Assembly: GCA_963703335.1 (NCBI GenBank)
Contig: OY969812.1
Span: 2,480,001-2,544,000, forward strand
Origin: VRUE01 sp963703335
GTDB lineage: Bacteria; Actinomycetota; Thermoleophilia; Solirubrobacterales; 70-9
Direction of reading: 5' to 3'
DNA length: 64,000 nt
The notes beneath the pieces are model-generated. The model searched no databases, had not been told where the DNA came from, and worked only from the letters and a program-made list of their open reading frames with translations. Below, one piece after another: positions 61,787 through 64,000 of the stretch (the stretch's first letter is position 1; each line of letters begins with the position of its first letter). The position numbers and the translations under genes are program-made.

Positions 61787-62739
61787 TCCTCACCGTCACC
61801 CTCAACGCCGCGATCGACCGCACGGTTGCGGTTCCCAACTTCCGTCTCGGTCACCGTCACCGGGCGGTCGAGAGCCGCACCGTGGCCGGCGGCAAGGGCA
61901 TCAACGTGGCACGGGCGCTGAAGCTGCTCGGACGCCCGGTAATCGCAACCGGCTTCGCGGGCGGCCCCACCGGCAATCGCCTGCTCGAACAGCTGCGCAC
62001 CGAAGCGGTGCTGACCGACTTCACCCGGATTGCGGCGGAGACGCGGATCAATCTCGCCGTGATCGATCCGACCTCCGGTGAGCAGACCGAGATCAACGAG
62101 CGCGGTCCGGCCGTCAGCGCCGAGGAGGTCAAGACCTTCGTCACCCGCCTCGGCTACCTGGCCGACGGCGCCAAGCTCTGCGTCCTTGCGGGAACGCTGC
62201 CGCCCGGGGCTGGCGACGATCTATACGCCCGCCTGGTCAAGGACCTGAGCGAACGCGGCGTGCCGGTGGTGCTCGATGCCGAGGGGGAGGCGATGCTTGC
62301 CGGCCTGCGCGCCGGCGCCTCGATCGTGACCCCGAACGAGCGCGAGGCCGAGGAGCTCGTCGGCCAGGAGTTTGCCGACCGCGACGACCTCGTCCAGGGC
62401 CTCGCTGAGCTGGTCCGCCTCGGGGCCGGAGAGGCGGCAATCACCCGGCCGGATGGTTGCGTGGCCGCGGTTGGCGAAGGAAACGAGCGGCGCTTTCTCG
62501 AGGTTCGCACCGAGCCGCTCGACCCCGTTTCCACGGTGGGATCGGGCGATGCCTTCCTGGCCGGCTACGTGGCGGCGCGCTATGACGGCAGGCCGACCGA
62601 CGAGTGCCTTGCTTACGGCGTTGCCTGCGGAGCGGAGTCGACCCAGCATTTCGGCGCCGGCAGCGTCGACCGCAACCAGGTCGAGCGCCTGCTCGGTGAG
62701 GTCCACGTCCAGGATTTGGAGGTCCCCGCAGAAGTGTAG
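61783..62739 (+). CDS. PfkB-family hexose kinase (1-phosphofructokinase/tagatose-6-P kinase type)
   Basis: A 318-residue ribokinase-fold sugar kinase. It shows MILTVTLNAAIDRTV, VAGGKGINVARALKLLG, and the C-terminal catalytic motif VSTVGSGDAFLAGY with the Asp base. The start matches FruK/LacC-type 6-phosphofructokinase-2 proteins. No PTS genes are adjacent, so the substrate is not certain. ATG 61783 overlaps the previous stop. Confidence 0.9.
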   Translation: MILTVTLNAAIDRTVAVPNFRLGHRHRAVESRTVAGGKGINVARALKLLGRPVIATGFAGGPTGNRLLEQLRTEAVLTDFTRIAAETRINLAVIDPTSGEQTEINERGPAVSAEEVKTFVTRLGYLADGAKLCVLAGTLPPGAGDDLYARLVKDLSERGVPVVLDAEGEAMLAGLRAGASIVTPNEREAEELVGQEFADRDDLVQGLAELVRLGAGEAAITRPDGCVAAVGEGNERRFLEVRTEPLDPVSTVGSGDAFLAGYVAARYDGRPTDECLAYGVACGAESTQHFGAGSVDRNQVERLLGEVHVQDLEVPAEV

Positions 62740-62772
62740 GCTGGGTTCTCAACGCCACCCTGGAGGACCAAC

Positions 62773-63978
62773 TTGGAGATCGACATCGGTCGAGGCAAGA
62801 AGGGGCGGCGCGCTTACGGATTCGATGACATCGCGATCGTTCCGTCGCGCCGCACCCGCGATCCCGACGACATTGACATCAGCTGGACGCTCGGCCCCTA
62901 TCGCTTCGAGCTGCCGCTTGTCGCTTCGGCGATGGACGGCGTAGTAAGCCCCGACACCGCTGTGCTCGTCAACGAGCTAGGCGGCCTAGGAGTGCTCAAC
63001 CTGGAGGGGATCTGGACTCGCTTCGAGGACGCCGAGGAGCGGTTGGAGCAGATCGCCGCCGCGCCAAAGCACGAAGCGACGCGGCTGATGCAGGAGATCT
63101 ACACCGAGCCGGTCAAGTCCGAGCTGATCGGCAGGCGGATCGCGGAGATCAAGGAGCGCGGCGCTGTTGCCTGCGGCTCGTTGACGCCGCAGAAAGTACG
63201 CGAGCACTACGAGATCGCGGTCGAGGCCGGGATCGACATCCTCGTCATCCAGGGCACCGTGATCTCCGCCGAACACGTCTCGACCACGGTTGAGCCGCTC
63301 AACCTGAAGGAGTTCATCGCCGAGGTACCGGTGCCAACGGTGGTTGGCGGCTGCGCCTCCTACTCGACCGGGCTTCACTTGATGCGGACTGGCGCGGTCG
63401 GCGTTTTGGTTGGCGTCGGCCCGGGCGCCGCCTGTACGACCCGCGGCGTGCTCGGCATCGGCGTTCCCCAGGCGACGGCGATCGCCGACGTCGCGGCCGC
63501 CCGCTCGCAGCACATGCTCGAGACCGGCGAGTACGTCAACGTGATCGCCGACGGCGGTATGCGCACCGGTGGCGATGTCTCGAAGGCGATTGCCTGCGGG
63601 GCCGACTCGGTCATGGTCGGCTCGCCGCTGGCCCGCGCCAAGGAGGCTCCGGGACGCGGCTTCCACTGGGGGATGGCGACCTTCCACCCCTCACTGCCCC
63701 GTGGCACTCGCGTCACGACCAAACAGGACGGGACAATGGAGGAGATCCTGCTCGGCCCGGCCCAAGAGAACGACGGCACCTTCAACCTGATGGGGGCGCT
63801 GAGAACCTCGATGGCCACCTGTGGCTATGAGGACATTCGCTCCTTCCAGCGGGCCGAGGTGATGGTGGCTCCCGCTCTGATGAGCGAGGGGAAGAAGCTG
63901 CAGAACGAGCAGGCTGTGGGCATGGGGTCGAACGGAAGGGCCGCTGTGGCGACTGGGGTTGCGGTTTCGGATGACTAG
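62773..63978 (+). CDS. guaB3: GuaB3-family IMP dehydrogenase-related protein
   Basis: A 401-residue IMPDH/GMP-reductase-fold protein without CBS domains. The catalytic loop cysteine is C221 in GVGPGAACTTRGVLGIGVPQ, and the phosphate site is IADGGMRTGGDVSKAIACGADSVMVG. It matches the actinobacterial GuaB3 group, whose role is less clear than that of GuaB. TTG 62773 follows TGGAGG. Confidence 0.9.
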   Translation: MEIDIGRGKKGRRAYGFDDIAIVPSRRTRDPDDIDISWTLGPYRFELPLVASAMDGVVSPDTAVLVNELGGLGVLNLEGIWTRFEDAEERLEQIAAAPKHEATRLMQEIYTEPVKSELIGRRIAEIKERGAVACGSLTPQKVREHYEIAVEAGIDILVIQGTVISAEHVSTTVEPLNLKEFIAEVPVPTVVGGCASYSTGLHLMRTGAVGVLVGVGPGAACTTRGVLGIGVPQATAIADVAAARSQHMLETGEYVNVIADGGMRTGGDVSKAIACGADSVMVGSPLARAKEAPGRGFHWGMATFHPSLPRGTRVTTKQDGTMEEILLGPAQENDGTFNLMGALRTSMATCGYEDIRSFQRAEVMVAPALMSEGKKLQNEQAVGMGSNGRAAVATGVAVSDD

Positions 63979-64000
63979 AGACTCGGTCGCGCCGGGCCGG

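Overview
This 64 kb window is chromosomal DNA of a GC-rich actinobacterium. Lineage markers point to class Thermoleophilia, probably Solirubrobacterales: large secreted surface proteins with NHL, fibronectin-like and RHS repeats, many TetR regulators with long N-terminal extensions, a GuaB3-type IMPDH-related protein, and a CysO-dependent cysteine pathway. The assignment is inferred from gene content and base composition; no rRNA or other phylogenetic marker is present. I recognise no tRNA, rRNA, CRISPR array, prophage or intact insertion sequence.

Layout. (1) 0-7 kb, minus strand: a SUF iron-sulfur assembly system in two transcription units (Rieske ferredoxin-sufB-sufD and rrf2-sufC-sufS-sufU), separated by a plus-strand VOC gene. 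Both units begin with the same Rrf2-type operator overlapping a -10 element. (2) 7-12 kb: a DHA2 exporter, a NarL-type response regulator and its probable kinase with a DUF559 gene between them, and an HtpX-like protease. (3) 12-35 kb: a surface-protein island. It holds a TetR gene, an operon of four overlapping secreted-protein genes (the first frameshifted), a PucR regulator, a 2240-residue NHL/RHS protein, a broken relic of an RHS C-terminal cassette, and two more TetR genes. The promoters at 12994 and 33701 share a 22-base element. (4) 35-36 kb: a VapBC-like toxin-antitoxin pair. (5) 36-42 kb: moeZ-cysO, cysM and mec, the sulfur-carrier route to cysteine. moeZ and cysM share a 19-base palindromic promoter element. 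A delta-60/RTX protein and a secreted glycosidase-like protein sit between cysM and mec. (6) 42-51 kb: DUF1802, a Fic protein of lower GC, and a minus-strand operon of glycosyltransferase, coiled-coil protein, nadB, hyuA and hyuB. (7) 51-55 kb: an orphan Flp pilin, a second VapBC pair, a candidate small RNA, rph-rdgB-CDF transporter, and a frameshifted nucleotidyltransferase with a small partner gene. (8) 55-64 kb: housekeeping genes (roadblock-like protein, tldD-tldE, HU, pyrF, LysM protein, D,D-carboxypeptidase, PfkB kinase, guaB3).

Three genes (nadB, pyrF, fic) carry clear family homology upstream of any ATG, GTG or TTG. They appear to need ATA, CTG and ATC/ATA starts, two of them in four-base overlaps with the upstream stop. 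Together with two single-base frameshifts (13170 gene and 54732 gene), this is either real biology or local sequence error, and should be checked against raw reads.
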